Below, piece by piece: positions 18,083-26,765 of a stretch of 64,000 nt of DNA. The position numbers and the translations under genes were made by a program. The first letter of the stretch is position 1, and each line of letters begins with the position of its first letter. The DNA comes from Streptomyces camponoticapitis (GTDB lineage: Bacteria; Actinomycetota; Actinomycetes; Streptomycetales; Streptomycetaceae): positions 385,322-449,321 of the forward strand of contig NZ_BMMV01000002.1 in the NCBI RefSeq assembly GCF_014646115.1, read 5' to 3'. The notes beneath the pieces are model-generated. The model saw only the letters and a program-made list of their open reading frames with translations, ran no database searches and was not told the DNA's origin.

Positions 18083-18600
18083 TGGACCTCACGCCGTATG
18101 TCGAGACACTCCGCAGGGAACTGACGGTGGCCGCCGAGGCAGCGGGTGACGAAGCCCGTACGCTCGCCGAGCGGCTGACCGCGCCGCTGGAGTCGGCCAC
18201 CCGCCTGACCCTGCTCAATGTGTTGTCCGCCGCCATGGACGAGATCACCCGTGAACTCGCCCCTGGTTCGGTCGACGTACGGCTGCGTGGCCTCGAACCC
18301 GACTTCGTGGTGGTGCTGCCGCAGTACGACGAACGGGCCGAACCGGTCGACACGCCGGCGCCCGCACCGGCCCCGGTCCCCGCCGACACGGACGACGGCG
18401 GTACCGCCCGTGTCAATCTGCGTCTGCCCGCCCACCTCAAGACCCGCGCGGAGGAGGCCGCGGGCCGCCAGGGCCTGTCGGTCAACGCGTGGCTCGTACG
18501 CGTCGTGTCGGCCGCGGTCGACACGGGCGGCGCCGCCACCCCCCGCGCTCCCGAGAGGGCCAGGACCATCGGCCAGGGCTTCACGGGCTGGGTGCGTTGA
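18082..18600 (+). CDS. ribbon-helix-helix (HicB/CopG-like) DNA-binding regulator
   Basis: 172 residues. The N-terminal half is helical (MDLTPYVETLRRELTVAAEA). A P/A-rich linker is at about 92-110, then a ribbon-helix-helix fold at about 112-150 (ARVNLRLPAHLKTRAEEAA, LSVNAWLVRVVSAAV). Related proteins are annotated as HicB-family antitoxins, but no HicA toxin adjoins. The palindrome over the start codon and the downstream DUF4097-DrrAB genes make it the likely operon regulator. The start is leaderless or nearly so. Confidence 0.8.
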   Translation: MDLTPYVETLRRELTVAAEAAGDEARTLAERLTAPLESATRLTLLNVLSAAMDEITRELAPGSVDVRLRGLEPDFVVVLPQYDERAEPVDTPAPAPAPVPADTDDGGTARVNLRLPAHLKTRAEEAAGRQGLSVNAWLVRVVSAAVDTGGAATPRAPERARTIGQGFTGWVR

Positions 18601-18680
18601 CCAGTTGATTTGAAACGGCTTCACCCACACCACGTCCCACCAGCGGAGACGTCACGAACACCCAAGAGGACGGTAGAGCC

Positions 18681-19520
18681 ATGCCTTCTTTCGACACTCC
18701 CGAGCCGATCTCGGTCACGGCGCATGTGGAGGCCGGTTCCATCCAGTTCACCGCGGGCGACCGCCCCGACACCGTCGTGGAGGTGCAGCCCCGTGACCCG
18801 AAGAAGGACAAGGACGTGCGGGCCGCCGAGCAGACCGAGGTCTCGTACGCGAGCGGCGCACTGACCGTCAGGACTCCCAAGTCCAATCTGCTCGGCCGCA
18901 CCGGGATTGTTGACGTGACGGTCGAACTGCCCGCGGGCTCGGACCTCCGCTTGACCGGGGCCTGGGCGCAGGTGGTCGGTGAGGGCCGGCTGGGTGAGGT
19001 TCGTGTGAAGACCTCGTCCGGTGATGTCCGGCTGGACACCACCGGTCCGTTGCAGCTGACGGCGTCGCACGGTTCGATCACGGTGGACCGGGTCGAGGGC
19101 ATGGCCGAGATCACCACCAGTTCCGGCAGTCTGCGCGTGGGCCTGGTCGACGGCCCCGCGGTACTGAAGAACTCGCACGGCACAACGACCGTCGGCGCCG
19201 CGACCGGTGAGCTGCGGGTGAGTGGCGCCAACGGCGACATCGAGATCCAGCGCGCGGAGGACTCGGTCACCGCCACGACCGCCCACGGCACCCTGCGTGT
19301 GGACGAAGTGGCTCGCGGCACCGTCCAGTTGGAGACCTCTTACGGTGCCATCAATGTTGGCATCCGCGAGGGCACCGCCGCCTGGCTCGACGTCAAGTCC
19401 GACCGCGGGCAGGTGCGCAACACGCTGACCGCGTCCGGAACCCCGGACAAGTCCGAGGACAGCGTCAAGATCCGCGCCCGCACCCGCTGGGGCAACATCG
19501 ACATCCGCCGCGCTCGCTGA
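18681..19520 (+). CDS. DUF4097 beta-strand-repeat protein
   Basis: 279 residues with repeating short beta strands such as VKTSSGDVRLDTT, SHGSITVDRVEG, SSGSLRVGLVDG and ANGDIEIQRAED, the pattern of a right-handed beta-helix/DUF4097 adhesin-like fold. No signal peptide or membrane segment is seen, so it is probably cytoplasmic. It lies 80 bases after the RHH gene and 44 before the ABC ATPase, a gene set recurrent in Streptomyces. Function unknown; it may sense or assist the exporter. Confidence 0.85.
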   Translation: MPSFDTPEPISVTAHVEAGSIQFTAGDRPDTVVEVQPRDPKKDKDVRAAEQTEVSYASGALTVRTPKSNLLGRTGIVDVTVELPAGSDLRLTGAWAQVVGEGRLGEVRVKTSSGDVRLDTTGPLQLTASHGSITVDRVEGMAEITTSSGSLRVGLVDGPAVLKNSHGTTTVGAATGELRVSGANGDIEIQRAEDSVTATTAHGTLRVDEVARGTVQLETSYGAINVGIREGTAAWLDVKSDRGQVRNTLTASGTPDKSEDSVKIRARTRWGNIDIRRAR

Positions 19521-19564
19521 GAGTCCAGCTTTCAATCCATTCGATCCTTCGAACGGGAGGGCCC

Positions 19565-20566
19565 ATGCCTTCACCTGTCATGCCCACGTCCAAGCGTGCC
19601 AATGGCAAGGACGGGACTGCCGCCGTCTCGGCTGTCGGTCTGCGCAAGTCGTACGGTGAAAGGCTCGTCCTCGACGGGATCGATCTGCGCATCCCGGCCG
19701 GGTCCGTGTTCGCGCTGCTCGGGCCGAACGGCGCCGGCAAGACCACCGCCGTCAAGATCCTGTCCACGCTCATCACCGCCGACGCCGGTGACCTGCGTGT
19801 CGGCGGGCACGATCTGGCCGCCGATCCGCAGGCGGTGCGTGCCGCGATCGGGGTCACCGGGCAGTTCTCCGCCGTCGACGGTCTGATCACCGGTGAGGAG
19901 AACATGCTCCTGATGGCGGACCTGCACCACCTCTCCCGCGCCGAGGGACGCCGCTCCGCCGCCGAACTCCTGGAACGCTTCGATCTCACCGACGCCGCGA
20001 AGAAGCCCGCCTCCACCTACTCCGGCGGCATGAAGCGCCGCTTGGACCTCGCCATGACGCTGGTCGGGGGGCCGCGGATCATCTTCCTCGACGAACCGAC
20101 CACCGGGCTCGACCCGCGCTCCCGCCACAACATGTGGGGCATCATCCGCGGCCTCGTCTCCGACGGCGTCACCGTCTTCCTCACCACCCAGTACCTGGAG
20201 GAGGCCGACGAACTCGCCGACCGCATCGCCGTGTTGAACGACGGCAGGATCGCCGCCGAGGGAAGCGCCGAGGAACTGAAGCGGCTCATCCCGGGCGGGC
20301 ACATCCGGCTCCGCTTCACCGACCCGGCCACCTACCAGTCCGCCGCCTTCGCCCTGCGTGAGGTCACCCGCGACGACGAGGCACTCGCGCTCCAGATCCC
20401 CAGCGGCGGCAGCCAGCGCGAACTGCGCTCCATCCTCGACTGGCTGGACTCGGCCGACATCGAGGCCGACGAACTGACCGTCCACACCCCCGACCTCGAC
20501 GACGTGTTCTTCGCCCTGACCGGCCCCGCCAACATCCCCAACCAGACCAAGGAGGATGTCCGATGA
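19565..20566 (+). CDS. DrrA-like ABC exporter ATP-binding protein
   Basis: 333 residues. Walker A GPNGAGKTTA is near residue 55, the signature YSGGMKRRLDLAMTL near 150, and Walker B IIFLDEP followed by TTGLDPRSR. The C-terminal region (LDSADIEADELTVHTPDLDD) is typical of DrrA/daunorubicin-type drug-export ATPases. ATG has GGGAGG upstream. It overlaps the permease start by four bases (ATGA), so the two are translationally coupled. The substrate is unknown; efflux of a hydrophobic compound is inferred. Confidence 0.9.
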   Translation: MPSPVMPTSKRANGKDGTAAVSAVGLRKSYGERLVLDGIDLRIPAGSVFALLGPNGAGKTTAVKILSTLITADAGDLRVGGHDLAADPQAVRAAIGVTGQFSAVDGLITGEENMLLMADLHHLSRAEGRRSAAELLERFDLTDAAKKPASTYSGGMKRRLDLAMTLVGGPRIIFLDEPTTGLDPRSRHNMWGIIRGLVSDGVTVFLTTQYLEEADELADRIAVLNDGRIAAEGSAEELKRLIPGGHIRLRFTDPATYQSAAFALREVTRDDEALALQIPSGGSQRELRSILDWLDSADIEADELTVHTPDLDDVFFALTGPANIPNQTKEDVR

Positions 20567-21348
20567 GCTCCCTGTCCCTCGCCGTCCGCGACTCGAACAC
20601 GATGCTGCGCCGCAACCTCCTGCACGCGCGCCGCTACCCCTCCCTCACCCTGAACCTGCTCCTCACGCCGATCATGCTGCTGCTGCTCTTCGTCTACATC
20701 TTCGGCGACGTGATGAGCGCGGGCATCGGCGGCGCGGACCGCGCCGACTACATCGCCTACATCGTCCCGGGCATCCTGATGCTCACCATCGGCGGCACGA
20801 CGGTCGGGACCGCGGTGTCCATTTCCATGGACATGACCGAGGGCATCATCGCCCGCTTCCGAACGATGGCGATCCACCGCGGGTCGGTACTGATCGGGCA
20901 CGTCATCGGCAGCGTCCTGCAGTCGATCATGAGCGTGGTCTTCGTGGGCGCCGTCGCCCTGGCCATCGGCTTCAGGTCCACGGACGCAATGATTCTAGAG
21001 TGGATTCTCGCGATCGGGCTGCTGACGCTCGTGGCCCTGGCACTCACCTGGATCGCCGTCGGCATGGGCCTGGTCAGCCCCAACGCGGAGGCCGCCAGCA
21101 ACAACGCGATGCCGCTGATTCTCCTCCCGCTGCTTTCCAGCGCGTTCATCCCGGTCGACACGATGCCCGGCTGGTTCCAGCCGTTCGCCGAGTACCAGCC
21201 GTTCACCCCGGCCATCGAGACCCTGCGCGGACTCCTCCTCGGCACCGAGATCGGCAACAACGGCTGGCTCGTCATCGGCTGGTGCCTGGTGCTCGCGGTG
21301 CTCGGATACCTCTGGTCGAGCTCGGTGTTCAACCGCGACCAGAAGTAG
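20563..21348 (+). CDS. DrrB-like ABC-2 type permease
   Basis: 261 residues with six predicted membrane segments (for example ILLLPLLSSAF and VIGWCLVLAVLGYLW) and the family segments YIVPGILMLTIGGTTVGTA and FRTMAIHRGSVL. It is the membrane half of the exporter with the preceding ATPase. It is last in the operon RHH regulator-DUF4097-ATPase-permease. No clear terminator follows. Confidence 0.9.
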   Translation: MSSLSLAVRDSNTMLRRNLLHARRYPSLTLNLLLTPIMLLLLFVYIFGDVMSAGIGGADRADYIAYIVPGILMLTIGGTTVGTAVSISMDMTEGIIARFRTMAIHRGSVLIGHVIGSVLQSIMSVVFVGAVALAIGFRSTDAMILEWILAIGLLTLVALALTWIAVGMGLVSPNAEAASNNAMPLILLPLLSSAFIPVDTMPGWFQPFAEYQPFTPAIETLRGLLLGTEIGNNGWLVIGWCLVLAVLGYLWSSSVFNRDQK

Positions 21349-21577
21349 ACGCAACGGGCGCGCGGACCATCTCCCGCGGCTCTCGTCCCGCCCCAGGGCG
21401 GCGTACTCCGACCTCACGTCGGCGTCCGCCGCCCGGTCGGCGTGCGGGACGGCCGCAACGGGTCCTTCGGAACCGGCGCGGGGCGGTCGTCGCCAGCGTC
21501 GTACGTCTTCCTGGTGCCACCGCGGCGCACCAGGAGCACGCTGGGAAGGGAGAGGCCCGGAGTTCCGAGAGGTGATC

Positions 21578-22333
21578 ATGAGGCGTTCGCTCCGCGACGT
21601 GGCCGCCCTGGCCGCCGGATTCGTCGCCCCCCTGGCGACGGCGCTGGTGTTCGTGCCGTTCCGTACGAGCCTCACCCACACCAATCTCGCGCTGGTGTTC
21701 ATGGTGGTCGTCGTGGCTGTATCGGCCCTCGGGAACCGTCTCGCCGGCGCGGTCGCCGCTCTGTCGGCCGCCGCCTGGTTCGACTTCTTCCACGCCCGGC
21801 CCTACCTGAGCTTCGACATTCACGGACGCGCGGACGTCGAGACGGCGGTCCTGCTCCTCGTCGCGGGACTGATCGTGTCGCAACTGGCCGCAAGAGCCCG
21901 CGTCCTGAAGCGTGTCGCGGTCACGGACGCCTCCCACCTGGAGCGGCTGCACGGCACGACCCGGCTGGCGCGTTCCACCGCGTCCTCCGACGAGGTCGTC
22001 CGGCGCACGAGGCGGGAACTGATCGAGCTGCTTGACCTGAGCGCCTGCCGTTTCGAGTACGGGACGCTCCTCGGGCGCCCGCCACGGCTCGACCCGGACG
22101 GGACGGTCAGGGTGGCCGGCTGGATCTGGGACCTGGAGCGGCAGGGGTGGCCCGAGGGTGAGATCGAACTGCGCGCCGGCGTCCGCGGCCGGTACCAGGG
22201 CCGCTTCATGATCACCCCGACACCTGACACCCTCCCGCCGTCGCTGGAAGCCCGCCTGGTCGCCGCCGACCTGGTGGCCCAGGCCGCCATCGCCCTGGAC
22301 GACGACACCGGGGAGGGTGCCCGGCGGGCCTGA
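21578..22333 (+). CDS. DUF4118 membrane protein (KdpD-like sensor fragment)
   Basis: 251 residues. The N-terminal four-helix DUF4118 module (about 5-105) has the family segment WFDFFHARPYLSF. A cytoplasmic coiled region and a GAF-like beta region follow (about 150-240). There is no histidine kinase catalytic domain, so it cannot signal alone as a kinase. ATG 21578 has GAGAGG seven bases upstream, preferred over GTG 21572. Its stop lies 16 bases from the stop of the convergent dehydrogenase. Confidence 0.8.
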   Translation: MRRSLRDVAALAAGFVAPLATALVFVPFRTSLTHTNLALVFMVVVVAVSALGNRLAGAVAALSAAAWFDFFHARPYLSFDIHGRADVETAVLLLVAGLIVSQLAARARVLKRVAVTDASHLERLHGTTRLARSTASSDEVVRRTRRELIELLDLSACRFEYGTLLGRPPRLDPDGTVRVAGWIWDLERQGWPEGEIELRAGVRGRYQGRFMITPTPDTLPPSLEARLVAADLVAQAAIALDDDTGEGARRA

Positions 22334-22349
22334 CGGTCCCGGAGCGCCG

Positions 22350-23573
22350 TCAGTCCTCCTCGCGCAGACCCCACGGTGCGCCGTACTTGGTGAGGAGGTC
22401 GAGGAACGGGCGGGGCGGCAGGGCCTCGGGGCCGAGGACCCCGCTGCCGGTCCATACGCCACCGGCGATCAGTTCGAGGGCGACGACCGGATTGACGGCG
22501 GTCTGCCAGACCACGGCCTGGGAGCCGTACTCGCCCATCGACCACTGGTTGTCGACCACGTGGTAGAGGTACACCTCCCGCGCGGCTCCGTCCTTGACGC
22601 CCTTGACCCACGTGCCGGCGCAGGTCTTGCCGGACATGCGGTCGCCGAGCGTGGCCGGGTCGGGCAGACAGGCGGCGACCACATCACGGGGCGAGACCTG
22701 GACCGGCCCGCTCCGCCCGGGGACCGTGACCTCGGCGGTGGAGTCCAGCCCCAGCTCGTGGAGGACCTTGAGCTTGGCGATGAAGTCGTCGCCGAGTCCG
22801 TACTTGAACGTCACCCGCCGCGCGTCGACCCAGCGGGGGATGAGCAGCACCTCCTCGTGTTCCACGTTGACGCACTCCACCGGACCGATCCCCTCGGGAA
22901 AGTCGAAGACCTCCGGCTCGCTGAACGGCGCGGTGGTGAACCAGCCGCGCTCCTTCTCGTAGACCACCGGCGGATTGAGGCATTCCTCGATGGTGGTCCA
23001 GATGCTGAAGGAAGGCGCGAAGTCGTAGCCCTCGACGGTCAGGTTGGCGCCGTCCCGTACGCCGATCTCCTCGATCTCGTCGAAGAGTTCGTCGGCCGCG
23101 TACCGCGCGAAGACATCGGACAGCCCCGGCTCCACACCCATGCCGACCAGAGCCAGGCGGCCCGACCGTTCCCACTGGCCGGACAGCTCGAACTGACCGT
23201 CGCCGAGCTTCACACCACAGCTCTCGTAGGGGCGGGTGGTGTGCGGTGAGGACAGGGACATCGCCATGTCCAGGTAGTGCGTGCCCGCCGCGAGAGAGGC
23301 CCGGAACAGCGGCATGACGAATCGCGGATCGGTGGCGTTGAGCAGCACATCGCATCTCTCCTCGACGAGCACCCGGCGCACCGCTTCCTCGTCGGAGGCA
23401 TCCAGGCGCCGTGCGCTGAAGCGGTCCCCGTGCTCGCCGAGCGCGGCGACGGCCGTCTCGGCGCGGGAGAGGTCGTAGTCGGCCACGGTTATATGGGTCA
23501 GGAAGTCCCGGCGGGCCGCGATCCGGGTGACGGCGGTTCCGACGCCGCCGGCGCCAACGAGCAGTACACGCAT
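22350..23573 (-). CDS. saccharopine dehydrogenase family oxidoreductase
   Basis: 407 residues. The NADP-binding Rossmann motif VLLVGAGGVGTAVTRIAARR begins at residue 3. The middle has THYLDMAMS and GMGVEPGLSDVFARYAADEL, and the C-terminal domain has GTWVKGVKDG. This matches the saccharopine/carboxynorspermidine dehydrogenase group acting on amino acid or polyamine conjugates. I cannot tell which. ATG 23573 has GAAAGGG upstream. The divergent TetR gene is its likely regulator. Confidence 0.85.
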   Translation of the reverse strand: MRVLLVGAGGVGTAVTRIAARRDFLTHITVADYDLSRAETAVAALGEHGDRFSARRLDASDEEAVRRVLVEERCDVLLNATDPRFVMPLFRASLAAGTHYLDMAMSLSSPHTTRPYESCGVKLGDGQFELSGQWERSGRLALVGMGVEPGLSDVFARYAADELFDEIEEIGVRDGANLTVEGYDFAPSFSIWTTIEECLNPPVVYEKERGWFTTAPFSEPEVFDFPEGIGPVECVNVEHEEVLLIPRWVDARRVTFKYGLGDDFIAKLKVLHELGLDSTAEVTVPGRSGPVQVSPRDVVAACLPDPATLGDRMSGKTCAGTWVKGVKDGAAREVYLYHVVDNQWSMGEYGSQAVVWQTAVNPVVALELIAGGVWTGSGVLGPEALPPRPFLDLLTKYGAPWGLREED

Positions 23574-23640
23574 GTCGCACACCCTTTCGTCCCCGCGGGC
23601 CGGCGCCTGCGGGGTGCCCCGATGCAACGGGATGGCGGCG

Positions 23641-23661
23641 GTTGGCGTCAACTGTGTTGGC
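23641..23661. promoter_or_regulatory. cluster of GTTGRC half-sites between divergent genes
   Basis: GTTGGC, its near complement GTCAAC, and a second GTTGGC lie within 21 bases, forming two overlapping imperfect inverted repeats. The position between the dehydrogenase and TetR starts fits a TetR operator. The assignment is inferred. Confidence 0.35.
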
Positions 23662-23709
23662 ATAAGAGCACCCGGTGGGGCGGCTCACCAGGAACAGAGG
23701 AGGAACGCG

Positions 23710-24453
23710 ATGCCGAAACAGGTGGTGCCGGAGCAGGCGCGACGCAGGCGCCGTAAGACCCGGCAGGGCTCCGTACTGTCCGAGACACTGATCGTGCAGA
23801 CCGCGCTCCGTGTGCTGAGAGAGCACGGCAGCACCGGGCTGACGGCCCGGCGACTGGGCGCCGCCCTCGGCGCCGACCCGAGCACCCTCTACCGGTACTT
23901 CGCCGGAATGGACGATCTGACCCGGGCCATCGGCGAGGAACTCATGGGACGGGCGCTGGACGACTGGACGACCACGGGGAGCTGGCAGGTCGACCTGCGC
24001 GCCCTGGGGCTCGCCATCCACTCCTCCTACCTCCAACATCCGCAGGCCGCCGTACTGACCGTCAGCCGGGTCACCGGCCGCCCCCGTGAGATCGCGGCGG
24101 ACGAGGCGATCCTCGGCGTCCTGCGCGGCGCGGGCTTCCCCGACGCCACGGCGGTCCGCGTCTACCACGCCTTCATCGACTCGACTCTGGCCTTCGCCGC
24201 CCTCGACGCGGGATCGCTGGCCCTCACCGACGAGGCCCGCGAGACGGACGAGGAGATGTGGAGCTCCACGTACGCCCGGCTTCCCGCCGCCACCCACCCC
24301 CACATCGCCGCCACCGCACGACTGCTGGCCGGCCGTATGACACACAGCGTCTACCCGGTCGTCCTGGACACCCTGCTGAACGACGCGGCGGCGCAGCTCA
24401 GGACCGCCCGCCGCCACCGGGCCGCCCAGGCCCGCGCCGAGCGGAGCAGGTGA
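23710..24453 (+). CDS. TetR-family regulator
   Basis: 247 residues. The helix-turn-helix is at about 25-70 (TALRVLREHGSTGLTARRLG, then DPSTLYRYFAGMDDL), followed by a TetR_C tetracycline-repressor-like ligand domain. ATG has AGGAGG seven bases upstream. It is divergent from the saccharopine dehydrogenase gene with a 136-base shared promoter region, so it probably regulates that gene and itself. Confidence 0.88.
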   Translation: MPKQVVPEQARRRRRKTRQGSVLSETLIVQTALRVLREHGSTGLTARRLGAALGADPSTLYRYFAGMDDLTRAIGEELMGRALDDWTTTGSWQVDLRALGLAIHSSYLQHPQAAVLTVSRVTGRPREIAADEAILGVLRGAGFPDATAVRVYHAFIDSTLAFAALDAGSLALTDEARETDEEMWSSTYARLPAATHPHIAATARLLAGRMTHSVYPVVLDTLLNDAAAQLRTARRHRAAQARAERSR

Positions 24454-24503
24454 GGCGGTGCGGCGGGCGCGCCGTTCGCATGCGGTGCGCGGCGCCGCGC
24501 CGT

Positions 24504-25337
24504 TCACACGCGGGGCGGACCGGCGTCGACGACTGCCATCGAGAGATCCAGCGGGTCGAAGTGAATCAGTGACTCCAGCCACCAGGTCATGCCGGCCTGG
24601 GCGAGTCCCTTGAGGTCCACGTTCTTGTCCTCCTCCCACGCGGGACTCGCGTTGCCGCGTACGGCGATGTCGAACGGCCGGTCGGCCGGCAGACCGGCAC
24701 GGCGCAACGCCTCGCGGATGTCGCCGACTTCCCCAGGGAGGAGCTCGTGGTCGTCCGGATTGGGGAAGATCCCGTCACAGCCGGCGGCCCGGCTGATCAC
24801 CCGCGGGTTGTTGGCCGAACTGGCCATCCAGACCGGGATGCGATGCGGCTCCGGTTCCGTGGCCGCCAGATGAACCTGATAGTGCGGGCCGTTGTGCTGG
24901 ACGGCCTTGCCCGCCCACATCGCCCGCATCAGCCCAAGCCCCTCGGTGAGCATCGCCGCGCGGGTCGCCAGTTCGGCGGGCTCCCCGAAGCTGCTGAAAT
25001 CACCGGACTCGTCCACGCCCACTCCGGTGCCGACGACAAGCCGTCCGCGGGCGAGCCTGCTGACGGTGGACGCGTGCCGGGCGACCATCCACGGCCGGCG
25101 CCGGGCCAGCGGCGTCACCATCGGGCCGAGCAGCAGATTCTCGGTGGCGTGCGCGATCGCGGCCAATGTCGTCCAGGGATCAGCGATCGGCAGCGCGTCG
25201 GTGACCACGTGGTCCCAGAGGAACACGCCGTCCCACCCGGCTGCCTCCGCTCGCACCGCCAGTTCGACGAGAACACCGGGGTCACCGAACGGACCGAACG
25301 GCGGCAGATAGATACCAAAGCGCGGGTTCTCGTTCAT
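24504..25337 (-). CDS. LLM-class (luciferase-like) F420-dependent oxidoreductase
   Basis: 277 residues. The TIM-barrel of the bacterial luciferase-like family is shown by RFGIYLPPFGPFGDP at the start, WDGVFLWDHV, RPWMVARHASTVSRLARGR, the conserved VVGTGVG and IPVWMASSAN. F420 use is inferred, being common for this subfamily in actinomycetes. ATG 25337 has GGAGAG seven bases upstream. The substrate is unknown. It converges on the TetR gene. Confidence 0.87.
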   Translation of the reverse strand: MNENPRFGIYLPPFGPFGDPGVLVELAVRAEAAGWDGVFLWDHVVTDALPIADPWTTLAAIAHATENLLLGPMVTPLARRRPWMVARHASTVSRLARGRLVVGTGVGVDESGDFSSFGEPAELATRAAMLTEGLGLMRAMWAGKAVQHNGPHYQVHLAATEPEPHRIPVWMASSANNPRVISRAAGCDGIFPNPDDHELLPGEVGDIREALRRAGLPADRPFDIAVRGNASPAWEEDKNVDLKGLAQAGMTWWLESLIHFDPLDLSMAVVDAGPPRV

Positions 25338-25564
25338 GAGGATCTCTCCACAGTCGGCTGTCGGGACGAGCAAGGATCGGACAGCGATCCATCCCGTTCA
25401 GTCTGGAGGGCCGACTCCGCGGCGGGTGAATTGGGTCACCGCATCTCGCGACTCGCTGCTCGACGCCGAGCTCGCGCTCGCCACCGACGGACCCTCCGCC
25501 GCCTAAAGTGCGGGGCGGCCCCGCTTGTACTCTGCAGACCTGCACATCTGAAAGGAAAAGCGTC

Positions 25565-26500
25565 GTGAAGACCTTCACCATGCCCGGCACCGACATCCTC
25601 GCCCCGAACGTCGTGCTCGGCCTGATGCGTATCGCCGACAAGACGGACGACGAAGTCCGCGAACTCGTCCGCACCGCGCGCGATGCGGGCATCGACTTCG
25701 TCGACCACGCCGACGTCTACGGCGCCGAGCTGCACGACTGTGAACGCCGCTTCGCGGACGCGATGGAGCTGAGCCCGTCCCAGCGCGACGAGATCACGAT
25801 CCAGACCAAGGCCGGAATCGTGCCGGACGGGCCGTACTACGACTTCTCTTACGAACACATCGTCAAGTCGGTCGAGGGCTCACTCGCGGCCCTGCGGACC
25901 GACCGCATCGACATCCTGCTGCTCCACCGCCCCGACGCGCTCGTCGAGCCCGAAGAGGTGGCCCGCGCCTTCGACGAACTCCACTCCTCGGGCAAGGTGC
26001 GCGCCTTCGGTGTCTCGAACCAGACCCCGCGCCAGATCGACCTGCTCCGCAGGTACGTGCGTCAGCCCATCGTGGCCAACCAGCTTCAGCTCTCGATCAC
26101 ACACGAGCCGATCATCGCTCAAGGGGTCTCCACGAACATGCTCGCGGAGCAGCAGTCGGCCAGCCTCGACGGCGGAGGGATCGTGGACTACTGCCGCGTG
26201 AACGACATCACCATCCAGGCGTGGTCACCCTTCCAGGCCGGCTTCTTCACGGGTGTCTTCCTCGGCTCGCCGGACTACCCCGAACTCAACGCCGTCATCG
26301 ACCGCCTCGCCGGCCTGTACGACGTCCCCGCCATCGCGATCGCGACCGCCTGGATCACCCGCCACCCCGCTCGGATGCAGGTCGTCCTCGGCACCACCAG
26401 CCCGGAGCGCGTCGCGGGCGCCGCCCAGGGCTCCGAACTCCCGCTCACCCGGGCCGAGTGGTACGAGCTGTTCCGCGCCGCGGGCCACCTCGTTCCCTGA
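25565..26500 (+). CDS. aldo/keto reductase, YdhF-like
   Basis: 311 residues. Catalytic residues are Asp and Tyr in IDFVDHADVYG, Lys in QTKAGI and His in ILLLHRPD. The segments VRAFGVSNQTPRQIDLL and VANQLQLSITHEPII are typical of the YdhF/AKR11-like group. GTG 25565 has GAAAGGA upstream. It is divergent from the LLM gene. Just upstream, at 25435-25506, there is a short TetR-like relic. Confidence 0.88.
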   Translation: MKTFTMPGTDILAPNVVLGLMRIADKTDDEVRELVRTARDAGIDFVDHADVYGAELHDCERRFADAMELSPSQRDEITIQTKAGIVPDGPYYDFSYEHIVKSVEGSLAALRTDRIDILLLHRPDALVEPEEVARAFDELHSSGKVRAFGVSNQTPRQIDLLRRYVRQPIVANQLQLSITHEPIIAQGVSTNMLAEQQSASLDGGGIVDYCRVNDITIQAWSPFQAGFFTGVFLGSPDYPELNAVIDRLAGLYDVPAIAIATAWITRHPARMQVVLGTTSPERVAGAAQGSELPLTRAEWYELFRAAGHLVP

Positions 26501-26515
26501 GTCAGGGTCTCTGCC

Positions 26516-26640
26516 CACTCCGCGCCCCACCCGGTCGCCGAGCAGTCGAAGAACCACCGGTACTCCACCGCCCATCAGGCGGTCGTCGACGCCGATAGCC
26601 AACGCGTCGTAGCGGTTGTCCGACCTCTGCCCGGCGACCG
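26516..26640 (+). mobile_element. fragment of an IS5-type (DDE) transposase
   Basis: The plus-strand reading VAEQSKNHRYSTAHQAVVDA, followed by RVVAVVRPLPGDRS, matches the catalytic-core segment of Streptomyces IS5-type transposases (SKNYRYST-QV-DAD and RPLPGN motifs, from memory). Only about 40 codons survive, with no start, no other catalytic segment and no inverted repeats. Confidence 0.6.
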
Positions 26641-26765
26641 GTCCGGTCATCCCACGGTTCGCGCCGGACCCGCCTGGCTCGCGAGACAACACAGCAGCGA
26701 ACGGACCATTGTTCCCCGGAGCCGCCGCGCGCACGATGGGAGTACCGCGGCGGAGAGGGGGGAGC

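Noticed and set aside
22684..24639. A 651-codon minus-strand open frame spanning the dehydrogenase and TetR genes
   Set aside because: It runs opposite a clear TetR gene and out of frame with a clear dehydrogenase gene.
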